Source of the DNA: Membranipora membranacea
Taxonomy: Eukaryota > Bryozoa > Gymnolaemata > Cheilostomatida > Membraniporidae
Assembly: GCA_914767715.1 (NCBI GenBank)
Contig: OU612072.1
Coordinates: forward strand, 14,818,001 to 14,882,000
Direction: 5' to 3'
Length of the DNA stretch: 64,000 nt
This document shows, piece by piece, positions 1 to 10,900 of this stretch (the stretch's first letter is position 1; every line of letters begins with the position of its first letter). Both the position numbers and the translations under genes were made by a program. The notes below the pieces were generated by a model, which did not search any database, was not told where the DNA came from, and saw only the letters and a list, made by a program, of their open reading frames with translations.

Positions 1-389
1 AATATTTATATTTCAATTTTTTAAAATTTTGTATAGCTGAAGTAAATTGGTTACCGCTTTTCGCCTGCATATTCTTTTTCTTGCATTTGTCTTATTGAGT
101 AAAATGAGTTTTAGCATAATATGGCATTAACAGTCACAGAGGTCATAAGTGTTTGATAAAGGCATAACAAATGGTATATATTATTTCCAATCTTTTAGAT
201 TGACGCGACCTAAATCCTTGACCGCTAAGCAATGCCAACTGAGAGTGAAGAATGAAAAGTCCAAAAACAAGAACAGATTTTTCAAAAAGAAGTATATGAA
301 GCTAACGAAGCAAAAGGGTGAGTGTCGATTCAAAAACCACCAATCCCTTAATAAACTTCTTAGCACAGATTTTACAGGAGTGTTGATTT
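1..389. other. AT-rich stretch without identifiable gene
   Basis: Short open frames on both strands here have biased Lys/Phe composition typical of AT-rich noncoding DNA. I see no splice signals, domain or repeat structure. It may be intron of the gene whose last exon lies at 824-1660, or flank of the LINE fragment that follows. Confidence 0.4.
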
Positions 390-808
390 AGCTTAAAAGG
401 AGTTGTCAGCATTTTTGACGGTACAGCACAACTCCAGCTCATCACAACTGAATTCAAAGGCACCTGATTGTGTTTTGTTTTGGGTAAAATTATCAAATGC
501 CAAACTTTAATGTGAGTCACTACTTTTTAGAAATGGTGCACCAAGTCAATACCAGGATTGAAAACTCAGCTCAGAATTTCATAAGTTGTGACACGCATAT
601 TTTACATCACTACTATGAGACAGTCAGGTCACTCTATCGCATGCCCAAGACCAGAACTGAGAGATTTTTAAACAGTTTTATTCCAACTAGCATTCAAATT
701 TTAAATGGGGACTGTATGAACATCAAAAGAGCTTCCTCAACACTATTGTAACTTGTCTTTGACAAAGTTTATCAATAAAAGCGATCTTATCTTATCTTAT
801 CTTATCTT
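390..808 (+). mobile_element. 5'-truncated non-LTR retrotransposon (LINE) 3' end
   Basis: The frame at 497-751 ends with an arginine/phenylalanine-rich segment (RTERFLNSFIPTSIQILN) of the kind that closes the reverse transcriptase polyprotein in CR1/L2/Jockey-type LINEs. It is followed by a stop, a short 3' UTR with AATAAA near 774, and a tandem CTTAT-type pentamer run at about 785-808, as expected for a LINE 3' tail. No reverse transcriptase core or endonuclease is present, so this is a dead 5'-truncated insertion. The left limit is uncertain. The microsatellite tail abuts the exon at 824-1660 and may supply its polypyrimidine tract. Confidence 0.7.
785..808 (+). repeat. CTTAT pentanucleotide run
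   Basis: About five tandem copies of the pentamer CTTAT directly follow the AATAAA-containing end of the LINE fragment. Simple-repeat tails are normal for several LINE clades. Confidence 0.85.
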
Positions 809-823
809 ACGCATGACAATCGT

Positions 824-1660
824 ATGTTAATTTGGATAGTAGATCTAAGAAGGAGTGAGAATGATGATGTGTTAGACGGTTATGAGAAACCCCTCCCAAA
901 CCGTCAGGCTCCAAGACCAGAGACTATAGTGAAGAAGCTACCACAGGCTATTGAGCTGGAAAGTCTTCTCACTAAAGAGCGAGCAGAGCCTATAGGCGAG
1001 GAGGACACACCTATACAAACAACTGAAATAAGAGCTTCAGTCTACCCGTCCAACCCAACACAAATACTGGAAAAAGCATTAACTCAGGCTAAAGATGTTT
1101 CTTCTGGTACTCCAAAAGCTACAGCAGGCTCCCCAGCTCAGACTCTACCATCACAATCACAGGTTAAAACGAGGGCTGTTGCTGCACCACGCCCATCAAT
1201 AGCTCCAAAACCAAAAATCGAGCTAAACAAAACTTATGAAAACCACAGGTTTATACCTACGACTATAAACAGACCTCAAACACTCACACTAGCCTCCCCT
1301 GAGATACTAATACCTATGAAGTCAACAGAGTGTCTAACAGAGCCCATTAAGAGTGTAACCTTTCCCAAATTAGGAAGCGCTGTAAAGCGACAAAAATCGC
1401 TGCCATCTAATGCTTGCAGAGAAGAGCATTTCTCATATATAGACATGAGTGAAGTCAGCGGTTTTATTGCTGACCGACTCGAAACAAAGAATCAAAAGCA
1501 AGACACATGTGCCACTCAGCTTGAAACACACACCTACGAAACACTAAACAATAAAACAGTGAAACAAGCCTCAGATCTTAGTAACAAATCAGCTGATACT
1601 ATTCATCAGCCAGCAGCGAAAAGCTCTCTCTCTGAGATGATGGCTGACAATCAGGAGTGA
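824..1660 (+). CDS. Probable terminal coding exon of an adaptor or receptor tail
   Basis: This 278-codon open frame, unusually long for this AT-rich sequence, ends in TGA. I recognise no folded domain. It is polar, Pro/Ser/Thr-rich and probably disordered. It holds tyrosines in SH2-ligand-like settings: YENH at residue 138 (Y-x-N, Grb2 type), YIDM at 205 (Y-x-x-M, PI3K p85 type), YETL at 238, and YEKP at 20. RQKSLP at 189-194 fits a 14-3-3 mode 1 pattern (R-x-x-S-x-P). This resembles the C-terminal tail of a docking protein or receptor. The Met at 824 need not be the start: a splice acceptor is possible at about 841-844 (GATAG or TAG after a pyrimidine-rich tract), with earlier exons to the left of the window. 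The function is inferred from motifs only. Confidence 0.55.
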   Translation: MLIWIVDLRRSENDDVLDGYEKPLPNRQAPRPETIVKKLPQAIELESLLTKERAEPIGEEDTPIQTTEIRASVYPSNPTQILEKALTQAKDVSSGTPKATAGSPAQTLPSQSQVKTRAVAAPRPSIAPKPKIELNKTYENHRFIPTTINRPQTLTLASPEILIPMKSTECLTEPIKSVTFPKLGSAVKRQKSLPSNACREEHFSYIDMSEVSGFIADRLETKNQKQDTCATQLETHTYETLNNKTVKQASDLSNKSADTIHQPAAKSSLSEMMADNQE

Positions 1661-2881
1661 CCAATCAGCTCGTCTCTTAAGGTGTCAATTTTCTAAACCT
1701 TTCATATCAGGAATGCTTTCCATAATGTGGCGAAAAAAATATTGTAGAATCTTATGTGCCAAAGCAGTTAGAAATTTTGTGACAAAGATTAAATCAGATC
1801 TGGTATCCTATAAATATCAACCTTGTATTGATTGGCTAAAACGCATTTGATTGTGAGGCTACATTATTCCTTTATCAATGGTTTGTGATCGCGAAATTGA
1901 TGTAATTCTTGTTTCCTTTCCTTATGTAAATATATAATTTTTTGCATCACATGTTTTTTTCTTGCTTCTCATATGTGTCATGCCCGGGGTGTCTCTTCGG
2001 CTCCTTTGTGAGGTTATTTTGAAGGATGAAGCATGTGAGAGGTTCTTTGTGGTGAGCAGAATCGTAAGAATTTTTTATTGTCGTCGTTCAAAAGGATCTC
2101 ATCGTATCCTGCGGTTGTCTCCCAAATACAAAGCAGTTCTTGGTAATTTATGTCCTCTCCCCCAAAAACAAAGCTCGTCAAGACAGGCGAAGTCAAACCC
2201 AACGCCCACCGACCATTCTTACCGTCAGCGTGACGACTTTAAGGGTTAAACAATACACTGCGTAAAGAATTTAATTGAATACTGAAAAAATTAGTAATAG
2301 TTTCAGGCCGAATGGTCACATTGAATTTAGAGATGCATTGAAATTCCACCTACTGTTTCACATTAATTTGTGATATATGATTCAGGATAACACAGACACA
2401 GACATTCATCCGATCAATTATATTTTGTACTACTGATAATATTCAAAAACTAATTGGTTTGTATAGGAACAAGGATGTCACCTCCAATCTGATGCGATAT
2501 CTCAAAATTGGGCATGAGCTGAAGCTGAACGGTCTTTAAATTGCTGTAGGCAAGTAGTCAATGCATATCACCTGTGTTGTTTCCCTTATTCAACAAAAGC
2601 TCAACAAGAAAGGCTACAATAAATTAAGCTCTACTGCTTTAGGTTTTGGTGTGATTCAACCTGAACAGGGAGTTTGGGACCTATTTATATCCCAAACTCC
2701 CTGGCCTATGAAGTTGTCCTCCCTTGATAAAAAACGAGTTATACCCTCTTGCACTTGATTAATTTTATAAAGCTACTCCAATAATTTCAGTTGTCAAGGA
2801 CTTGTGAAGGTTAATTAGCAGAGAAAGTTTTCCATGGGAAAAAGCAGAAACAAAAGAAAAGAAACCAAATCAAATCAAATC
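1661..2881. other. Intergenic / TFIIA upstream region
   Basis: This lies between the stop of the 824-1660 exon and the ATG of the TFIIA gamma gene. It should hold the 3' UTR of the former and the promoter of the latter. No clear AATAAA or TATA element stands out. A short hairpin repeat lies at 2668-2701. Confidence 0.4.
2668..2701. repeat. Hairpin repeat, copy 1 (12-bp arms)
   Basis: GGGAGTTTGGGA at 2668-2679 is followed after about 10 bases by its exact reverse complement at 2690-2701. The flank (AAGTTGTC..TCCCTT) is shared with a related hairpin at 5541-5570 in the same orientation, so both belong to one small repeat family. Confidence 0.7.
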
Positions 2882-5651
2882 ATGGCTTACCAGCTTTACA
2901 GAAATACAACATTAGGTCACACACTTCAGGAGAGTATTGAAGAGTTGATAAAGGTAAATCATGTGAATCTTTCTCATATATGCTAGCAAAATGATGATGA
3001 CCTAGACCAGCCAGTTCAGTCGAGTACAACAATAAAATGAAATGGCAATTGAATGTAAATAACTTACACTCCTTGATAGGAAAGAGGGAAGAAGTGCAGG
3101 CAAGTATTTACTGAGGTAAATACTTGCCTGCACTTCTACCTTGTCTTGTTTAAGTATAATCATTACACTCAGTCACTGCAGTCAATGAACTCCCTCTCAT
3201 TCATTGCTGTAGGTAGTGTAGTGGTGTAGCCTAACTAAATGAAGTATCTAGCCTGGATAGTCCCTTCAACAGACTGTATTTTCTTTATTTGTTCATTGTT
3301 GAGCCAAACTTCAATCTACACTTACTAGTATGCCTACTATATGCATATCTTTAATTCCCTTTTAATCTGGTAGGCCTAAGGACATTGGCCACAGGCCAAC
3401 TTGACCATAGTCATGAGCAGAGTTTGATGTTTACCACCGAGATAAAGTGATACGTCCCAGGCCCAATGATTCAGAACTCTTACAACCAAACATTTTCAAC
3501 ATGGTGTATATGTGTCACAGAGCATTCACTCGCTCATAAGACAGGATGAGTACTAGGTCTAGCTGAAGATGGCGTAGTTTAAAGCAAAGTTAAGCATCAC
3601 GATATCACACACCCAGCCTTATCTCACCGCCCCAACTCAAATTGCGCTGCTGAGATCACAACTGAATAACACATTTTACTTTTCAACCTTCCCTTTTTCT
3701 TTTTATTATCCTAGGTGTAAGTTCTTCTAAGTGGCTACATCAACACATCCCCTCCCCTTATATATCTAATCTAACACATGATAGATTGTTGTAGTTTATT
3801 TTATTAAATTTCATCTGCATTTGAGAATTCAAAATTTTGAAGAATGACTCTTGCCAATAGACCTTTATATCATTCAAGTTGATTACTGACTGTGTCAAGA
3901 CCATAATATGTGAGAAACAATTTTGCTGATTCAATGGAACTTTTACAATAACATGTTTCTGGTGCCTCTCTTTTAGTGTGGACAGATTTCTCCCACGCTG
4001 GCTCTGAAGATACTTCAATCATTTGATGAGGCCATCAACAAAAGTTTACATGACAAAGTCCGCAACAGAATTCATTTTAAGGTAAGATCATTAACATGTA
4101 GTGCCTAACGATTGATACTAATCATACCTATCCTTTGTTGTGGGTCATGGCCCAAGAACCCATAACCTTTGTAGCACATACTTGAAGATGACTGTCAACA
4201 ATGTCAAATGCAGCCTTGTGCAATTGGTTGCCAGACTTGGTAGCTCATGTGCCCTAGTTGTGATAATACGATAAAATGCACACCACTGACATACTTGAAC
4301 ATAGCGAATCTGTATTGTACAACAAAGATTACTGAGATAGGCCATATAAAACTTTTTTTTGCAATAGTTTGTTCACAACATGCTGCCCCCTCCCTGCTGC
4401 ATTTTTAAAGCTATTGTGTCATCTAGATAAGGTGATAAATTTTGTGTGGCTTTACCTGCGTACTTGAGTCACGGTGCAGGTTCCATCCTGTAGATTTATG
4501 ACTCAAGGTCCACCAACAGTATATGAAAATCTTTGCAGGTCAAATATTATTTTAAAAATACCAACTTTCTGTGTGAGAATGAGTGTTTGGTATCATTACT
4601 GAGTTCTCAGACAAATTGAGAATATACTGCACTGATTTCATAATCAACCTCTAGCCCAGTCCATCTGATTTTCACTTAAAACTGAGATAAGAAACTAGTA
4701 AAAGGGACACAGACCGTTTATGAAGTGAGAGCAGTATCCTAAATTAGACTGAGAACTCAATAATGATACTGTAACCTGATTCTTTCTCAATCACAGTCAA
4801 ATCACTGAATGAGAGTAAGGAGTTAGGAGGCTAGGAGTTAGGAGTTATAGAGGGTTGCCTCTAACTCATTGATGAGAGTATCCCCTTAATGTGGTCTGTT
4901 AAAAAGCAGTCATAATGAGAAATCACCCATTGCTGCATGTAATATTAGATTATATATAACTGTAGTGGTATGACAATGTTCTATACTGTGCACAATGTAA
5001 TGTTCAATGTTAATTTTTGTGCCTACAGGCAAAACTTCACACATACAGATTCTGTGACAATGTTTGGACCTTAATAATGGATAATGCAGAGTTTAAAGAC
5101 TCGGATCAGATAGAAGCGGATCGGGTGAAGATAGTGGCGTGTGATGGGAGAGCTATAAGGTTTGTTTGCATCGATTGTGTTTCATCAACCACATGCTAAT
5201 TTTAGTTATTTGCACATTACTAGCAGTTATGACCATGTGTTTGCTCTGTTCTGATTGACTGTTGGGTGTGAAAGAGAGCCGATGCCAGGTCACTGAATGT
5301 ACCTATTGTGATATAGTGAAAATGAAACCAAGGCGAAACTGTATTACTTTCACATTCACCATTCACCATTCACATGACCATGCCACTTAGCTTAAAATGT
5401 TTCCATTTATACACCAAGTTAGTTGCTTCACTCGTCCTATCTTCTAACATTTCTTTTATCAGTCCATTTCAATAAAAGATGTTGACCGTGTTTTGGTTTT
5501 GATCTATTTAGCTAATGTGAATTTGATGAGAGCCCATTCAGAGAGTTTGGGACATAACTCCCAAACTCCCTAGCTCAAAAGCTCAGACTTCGGTATAAGA
5601 AGTTGTCTATCCCTTATGATTAATGTTGTGTATTTGTCTTACAGTCAATAA
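2882..5651 (+). CDS. GTF2A2: Transcription initiation factor IIA gamma (small) subunit
   Basis: Four exons join in frame: 2882-2953, 3977-4081, 5029-5159 and 5645-5651, giving about 104 residues (vertebrate orthologues have 109). All donors begin GT and all acceptors end AG. The product starts [12 protein letters not shown] and contains [17 protein letters not shown] and [11 protein letters not shown], followed by VKIVACDG; these are signatures of TFIIA gamma (TOA2 in yeast). The protein has an N-terminal four-helix-bundle part and a C-terminal beta-barrel part. It pairs with TFIIA alpha/beta and stabilises TBP on the TATA box in the nucleus. Introns 1 and 2 are phase 0 and intron 3 is phase 2. 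The last exon contributes only the end of a Ser codon, Gln and TAA. If the third donor at 5160 were not used, the frame would read on to a stop at 5197-5199, so the last residues are the least certain part. Confidence 0.95.
3090..3137. repeat. Perfect 22-bp inverted repeat with 4-base loop
   Basis: The arm at 3090-3111 is exactly complementary to 3116-3137 with loop TGAG. It lies in intron 1 of the TFIIA gamma gene. Pairing does not extend beyond the arms, so it is shorter than a normal microRNA precursor. Confidence 0.9.
5541..5570. repeat. Hairpin repeat, copy 2
   Basis: The arms at 5541-5552 and 5559-5570 are complementary with one mismatch and a six-base loop. The element and its right flank resemble the hairpin repeat at 2668-2701. 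It lies in TFIIA intron 3. Confidence 0.65.
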
Positions 5652-6109
5652 CAGCGTTTCATAAAGAGCATGAACTAAAATCCTGATAAAGATGGAAAGG
5701 CAACTCAAAGCTCTACATCTACTTGCTACATAGACACATAGACATGTATCTTCTCATTGGTAATCATCTCAGAAACTTCTTCTCATATTAATAGTCTCGC
5801 CTCTTCACTGCTCGGTCAATTAAAAGTATGTACTGGTAACATCCACTTATCTATTACTGGTGTTGATATCAAACTTTCAATGGCTTTTATTGGTGATTTG
5901 AGAGTCTTTTGCTGAACGCCCAGGAACAGGCTTGGTTGACAACAACTGAATAATTGTCGAAAAAAAACTTGGTCAATTGGAATATTCAACTCGTTCCTGG
6001 ACATGAATTGCAAAGCCTAATTGATATCTTATGTATAGAATATAAAAGGGTTTAATTGTTGTGATATTTTTGTATCCTGTTGCTAAGCCTTGCCATTGAA
6101 TGCAAGGAG

Positions 6110-6115
6110 AATAAA
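6110..6115 (+). terminator. Polyadenylation signal of the TFIIA gamma gene
   Basis: AATAAA occurs about 460 bases after the stop codon and is followed by an A-rich stretch. It is the first canonical signal clearly downstream of the final exon. Confidence 0.6.
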
Positions 6116-7967
6116 ATGCAAAAAAAAGCAAATGATGAAGATTGATGTTTGGCTACATATAAGTAATGTTTCTTGCGACAATGTATGAATCATGCCTCAG
6201 ACTTGACTCCGTTGCTGTGATCAGTACTAAAACAGGGTTGTTGACAAAGTGGCAAGATTGAGGTTTTCTTTTATTAAGCCATAAATCAGGATTTAACCTG
6301 AGCACAATTTGAATTATGCAAGGCGCATAAACTTATTTCTGCAGGCCATTGTTTTATTTTTGATAATGTGGAGGTGTAATGAATTTGTGTCCCATGTAGC
6401 GTTGTCCTTCTATAACCAATGTTCTTCTCTATGAAAAAGAAACCTTGATCCAAGTGTGTTGTCCCGGAGCTACACAGTTATGGCAACTGCAGGCATTGTA
6501 GACTCCCATTTCCTCTGTCCTATTAATAGACTTTTTCCTCCATCTCAGCCTCAGGGCTGACAGGTAAGACTAATAACCTTAGACAAGCCCCATCATCAAA
6601 ACAATCAGCAGAAGATTGGGATCATTGTTTCCTTGCTGCTGGCTATATTTGTCTTTGACTTTCTTGGTATTCTAATCCCAGAAATTATATTGGAATCTTA
6701 AACTGCATTCACCTTGCATCACCCTGAATGGTGATTAAAGTAGGCTTAAGAGACCATATTCTCTGAAGAATTGTCATGAAAGTCAAGCTGAGTCATTCTG
6801 TACTTGCATATTATGTTACTTGGGTTACATGGTGGTTTCCGGAAAGATATGGGTGCACAGAGTAATAGACTTAGACCAGTTTGTGATTGACAGAGACCGG
6901 TCTGCCATTGCCATCCTTGACAGGGTGAATAGTTAGTACATTGTAGCACAAATAGACCATCATAACCCTATGGCTAGATGTCACATCCACTGTCACACAG
7001 GCCGTTCATTAATGTTTCCAAGTGTATACAGTAAAGTTTCACTGACTTGTACACAGAACAAACTGAGAGGTAGCTTTTTTCAAGCTATTGGAAACGCTAG
7101 ATCGAGGCTCGCTGGCTCACTACAGGTCACATGACTTGTGGTATCGCAAATATGTTATTGATATTTAGGCCCATGTGCAGTGCTGATAGTGTCCGTAGGT
7201 TGAGTTGTTCCTTTGTACAATACATTAACTGTGCGATGCTGAACCATGTAATGTTATAACAGCATGATAGTTATGAATTAGGGCAATTGGAACATTGAGT
7301 GAACCACTCCTGACCACAGAGTTGGATGCTGGGAAATTGAAACAGTAAAGACTGTAGCATTGGTACAAAACCATGTGTTTACAGCTTGCTATAGCCGGAA
7401 CAGGCTCCAAATAATTTCTGTAATTGTAACAGAAAACCATTTTATGAGCACTTAGAACTGTGTACATTTTTATTTTGGATTGTATTGTTGCCACCCAAAC
7501 CGATCTTGTGCCTGTTCGTTGGTGATTGATAATGACATTTGAATGAATGTCAATTATCAGAACCCATTCACAATCTACCTCATCACAATTTCCGTAGCCT
7601 TAGGTTTATTGGAACACTCCCTAAGATGAAATACCCGAGCATATGAATAAAATTCTCATCATATTTCGCTTAGCAAATAAAATAATTAGTTATACATAAA
7701 TATCGAGGTTAAAAAATACAAAAATATTGAGCTTTCAAATACTCTGCAGAAAGGCAGGGCGGTGGCAACCACGCGTCAAATACTGTTCAGAAAAAAATAA
7801 AGATATCTGTCCTCAATGAGGAGAGTCTTGATAATTGCATGTGTGTGTTTTCTACAATGAAGCACCATAATGAAACCAAAAGTGCACCACGCAAACGGCC
7901 TGGACCCAATTATCATCTGTATAGTTTGTGACAGCATCTGGCAAGAAAAGATCTTGTAAAATCCTTC
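6116..7967. other. Intergenic region between convergent genes
   Basis: This separates the 3' ends of the TFIIA gene (+) and the EGF-repeat gene (-). The open frames seen are short, overlap on opposite strands and show no domain. The 3' UTR of the minus-strand gene should occupy the right side. Confidence 0.4.
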
Positions 7968-10900
7968 TTAGCCCTCAATAACCTCACACATAAGTCCCGA
8001 AAATCCGGGTAGACAAGCACAGGTGGCGAACTGATTGTTTCCACTTGCGCCCCGAGAGCATGTACCTCCATTCAAACACTCGACATTGTTGGTGCAGTCA
8101 ACTGAAAATATAAAAAAACATGAATTAAGCATCTTAGTTTTAGCTGTAAATTGCAGTACGGTGAGCGCTTGTGATGGTTTTAGGATCAGATTAAGGTTGT
8201 TCAGGGATGAACTGGGAACTAGTCCTGACATCAAAATGTCCTAGGCAACAAGGCGGACTGAACAAGTAAATTTGGAGTACCATTTGTAAGCTGTGAGTGT
8301 AAACATAGAAGATAAAGTGAGAATGTTACATTAAATGAAAGGGTTACACGACAATTCAATTAAACTTCCATTGGTACCCTACTTAAACTTTTTATGGAAG
8401 TAATGAAGGGCTTCGTTGTAGAGGATAGTTTCATTTTGCGTTTGTTAGTAAGGTTTAGAGACCCTTCGTTGCCTAGATATATGCATTTCAGTGGTTTCGA
8501 TGCCTATTAGCATAGTAAAGATGTTCCTTTAATTGATGCTGATGACTCTTACATATGGGGATTTGTCAATGGAATTTTAACGAATTTAATTTTCTGTTGA
8601 GTTGAACTTATTTACACTATCTGTCAAGTGTTTGCATAAATCTTCATGTCATATTTTTGATTAAAGATCAATTAAAATACTTGGAAATGATACTTAAAAG
8701 TATTAGAGGATTGACTCAGCTGGTATTAATTATTCAAAAAGCACACCCACCCAGGGCTGGGCTCTCTTGCTGTTGGCTAATTTGTTGTACTTACAGGTTT
8801 CGCAGTTTCTTCCGGCCGTAAATGGTGGAATGCACTCACAAACATAGTTGGTGCACTGGTTGATGCATCGTCCATTGTTCTGGCATGGTCCAGCTCCATT
8901 CACTGTGCCCAACCCGCAAAAGTCTCGCAGTGGAATTCCATTTGGGCCTGTAGGAACAAAAACATTTATTATTCTTAATGGTCAACAACTTCCGTGGCCA
9001 GCCATAACATCAAGATCAATTCATCAATAGTGATTGCATGGGCAGATTGTCAATGGAGATTTATTTATGGTCTATATGATTTATTTGATTAGAGAAATTG
9101 CGTCAAATTCATGAGCTAGTATGATCAGCGTCACAGCCACCAAAAGAGTCTGCTACACAGCCTGCTTGGGTTCTACCCACAACACACTGCAAGGGAGGAG
9201 TATGTGATTGTAGTCGTAATGAAAAGAAATAAAAAAATACATAACAGATTTCATTTCAGTACAATTTTTAATTCCTAACCATTCTGTTCCACCTTAGCGA
9301 TAAGATCATTGATGGATCTGTCAACTTAACCAAATCATAATGATTTAACTTGTGTAATTTCATTGAGTTACAACATACTAATGCAATAATCTAGTTATTA
9401 ATTGCCAATGATCCTTCTATTAGCTAGGGGTGTGACTGTAATTGGTTTTCTCTATTAATCAGTAATCTCTATTAAAACAAAACACACCATAAAAAACACT
9501 TGAATAGCCCTTTCTTACTATTGGCCTTGTTACGCAGTCAAAAATAGTGGCCCTGTGACCAGTCTAGCACACTATAATTTTTAGACCAGGGATGGTTCTT
9601 TATGTAGCCAGATCAGATAGGTACTATGTTGAGTATTGTGAAAATTTTGAATCTGTAACTAGTGACACTGCTACAGGGTGCTCATGCTCAGTCAGTAGAA
9701 TGTTTCAATGCGACTGTTTCACCTTCTACTAGCAATGGCACTGTTAAGTTGCTATGTGTTTCACATCTATTTTTGGATTCTTTATACTAGATTTATTTGC
9801 CAGCCTCTTCGTTTTGACTCTGATTAGTTCTGTGGTGATTCTGCTCATGCAAAAGTATATTGCCTTGGATTACCGCAGTGAGGGTGTATTTCAAAATTGT
9901 GTCAGGTGGTATTAGGTGTGGCTGATGATGGTTGACGTTTTTTGACTTGGGTGTGTTTGAATCATCCAGTTTAATAGCATTTCCGTGTAATCCTGATGGA
10001 TTAATGTTCTTGGATTTTGAGCATCGCTGGTTTTATATAAAATAGATGGGTTAATGATGACAAATGGTTTAGCTGCTTCACTGACTTGAGTGAACTTGGC
10101 AGTAGGCTAGATGGGGGGAGACGATAACAGTCGGTGTTTCCCACCTCCTTGAGTAGCCAGACGACCTCTCAGCAAGTGATCATTTTAGCGTAAACAACTA
10201 TTTAAGTAGGCCTTTACGTTTAACTTCTCTTCCCACAACGGAAGATGCTAATCTGTTGCATGCATGATACATACATGTTTGGTTTAAGTTAAAGCTGAAA
10301 TCTATGTACATCTTGATCAAGTTTGTTAACACATAGTTTTGATAAAATCCATTCGTTGGCCAGGTTACGTCTCTCTGTTTTGCTGAGGAGTGAGTGAATG
10401 ATTAACGAGACACTGTCATTAAGGTGTGGTCAAATATTCAGCTGAGCATGCCTTGTCATCTGTCCAGAAGACCAGGTTACAAAAGGGATGTTACATTGTC
10501 AATAAAATGACCAGTAGCTGGCAGTCTAAATGCCTATACTAACTCACTCACTAATGCTCATTGCTGAGATAATTTGGCCGCCGACCAGACAGAAGGGCTA
10601 GAAGGTTCAGTGTTGTAATAATTTCGTCATTATCAATAATCAAACAGGTTGCTTAGCCAAAATATTGACGGTATCCCAGTGTTTGATATATTATTGGCTG
10701 TATTGTACGTGTGCTTAGGATTCTGACAGGCCTTTTTGCCTGAGGCCAACTTTTGACAACAAAAATGATGGTTAGCGGGGATTATTTCAGGCCTTCTTCG
10801 GATAATCACCGTCTGTCTGTTACGACAATGAAGTCGACTAAGAAAGGGCACATTGGTTGTGTAATCATGTATAGTATATATTTGAATATTTGTCTATCAT

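Noticed and set aside
3090-3137. MicroRNA precursor
   Set aside because: The hairpin is perfect but only 22 bp with a 4-base loop, and the flanks do not extend the stem as in animal pri-miRNAs.
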